This document shows, one piece after another, positions 6,971 to 7,145 of a DNA stretch of 7,145 nt. Below the pieces are notes generated by a model that saw only the letters and a program-made list of their open reading frames with translations, was not told the origin of the DNA and did no database searches. The translations under genes and the position numbers were made by a program. This DNA is from Planctomycetota bacterium (GTDB lineage: Bacteria > Planctomycetota > Planctomycetia > Pirellulales > Lacipirellulaceae). Numbering within the stretch: the stretch's first letter is position 1; every line of letters begins with the position of its first letter. The stretch is from NCBI GenBank assembly GCA_024278035.1, contig JAJRUA010000278.1, forward strand, positions 1-7,145, in the 5' to 3' direction.

Positions 6971-7145
6971 CTAGCGATTGGTCCAGGTCGTCAGCGGCGC
7001 CGGTTCGGCTAAGTTAATCCGAACCAGTGCATCGTGGGGACAAGCGTTTTGACAGGCCGGACCGGTCCATTGATCGACGCACAGGTCACATTTGGTTGCC
7101 CGCAAGATCGGTTGGCCCGTGGTTTCATCAAAGATGAAGGCTTCC
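6971..7145 (-). CDS. 4Fe-4S ferredoxin-type protein, C-terminal end only
   Basis: Only the last 57 residues are in the window; the gene enters from the right edge. They hold four cysteines in the order C-x2-C-x8-C-x3-C-P, in KCDLC followed by GPACQNACPHDAL. This is the pattern of a 4Fe-4S site in DmsB/NrfC/HybA-like electron-transfer subunits and in C-terminal ferredoxin domains of larger oxidoreductases. Such proteins pass electrons to or from a membrane cytochrome. The four visible cysteines would complete one cluster, or share it with a second motif upstream. The stop codon (complement of 6971-6973) is 6 nt before the cytochrome b start, indicating one operon. Whether the full protein is cytosolic, Tat-exported, or a fusion with flavin or nucleotide-binding domains cannot be seen here. 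Confidence 0.85.
   Translation of the reverse strand, partial: EAFIFDETTGQPILRATKCDLCVDQWTGPACQNACPHDALVRINLAEPAPLTTWTNR

Overview
The window holds five genes in two facing groups, and all five look like parts of an electron-transport system in a diderm bacterium. The sequence is moderately GC-rich. Its multihaem style, a C-terminal-Phe outer-membrane barrel and a 'CGCGGATGAACGCGGAT'-type intergenic repeat remind me of Planctomycetes or related environmental lineages. That taxonomic guess is inference; no marker gene is present.

Plus strand, 1-3851: a 5'-truncated five-haem c-type cytochrome (five CxxCH motifs plus a C-terminal domain with a GHNLPT motif) overlaps by 4 nt (ATGA) with a signal-peptide-bearing protein of 572 residues. 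That second protein looks like an outer-membrane beta-barrel ending in Trp-Lys-Phe.

Middle, 3852-4046: a short convergent intergenic region with a degenerate, roughly 10-bp-periodic repeat block and no clear terminator.

Minus strand, 7145-4047 (transcribed right to left): the C-terminal end of a ferredoxin-like Fe-S protein (C-x2-C-x8-C-x3-CP), then a five-helix membrane protein, then a 690-residue ten-haem c-type cytochrome. The membrane protein has two H-x13-H helices, the signature of a dihaem b-type cytochrome. The ten-haem protein has a single N-terminal membrane anchor and a cytosolic Cys-rich head. Spacing is tight: 6 nt between the first two genes and a 4-nt ATGA overlap between the last two.

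Working model (inference): the Fe-S protein, cytochrome b and anchored decahaem cytochrome form a wire across the inner membrane. The pentahaem cytochrome and the beta-barrel could carry electrons through the outer membrane or reduce a periplasmic acceptor. The parts resemble porin-cytochrome conduits in logic, but none matches MtrCAB, NrfA or hydroxylamine oxidoreductase in architecture. No transposon, CRISPR array, tRNA or rRNA was seen.
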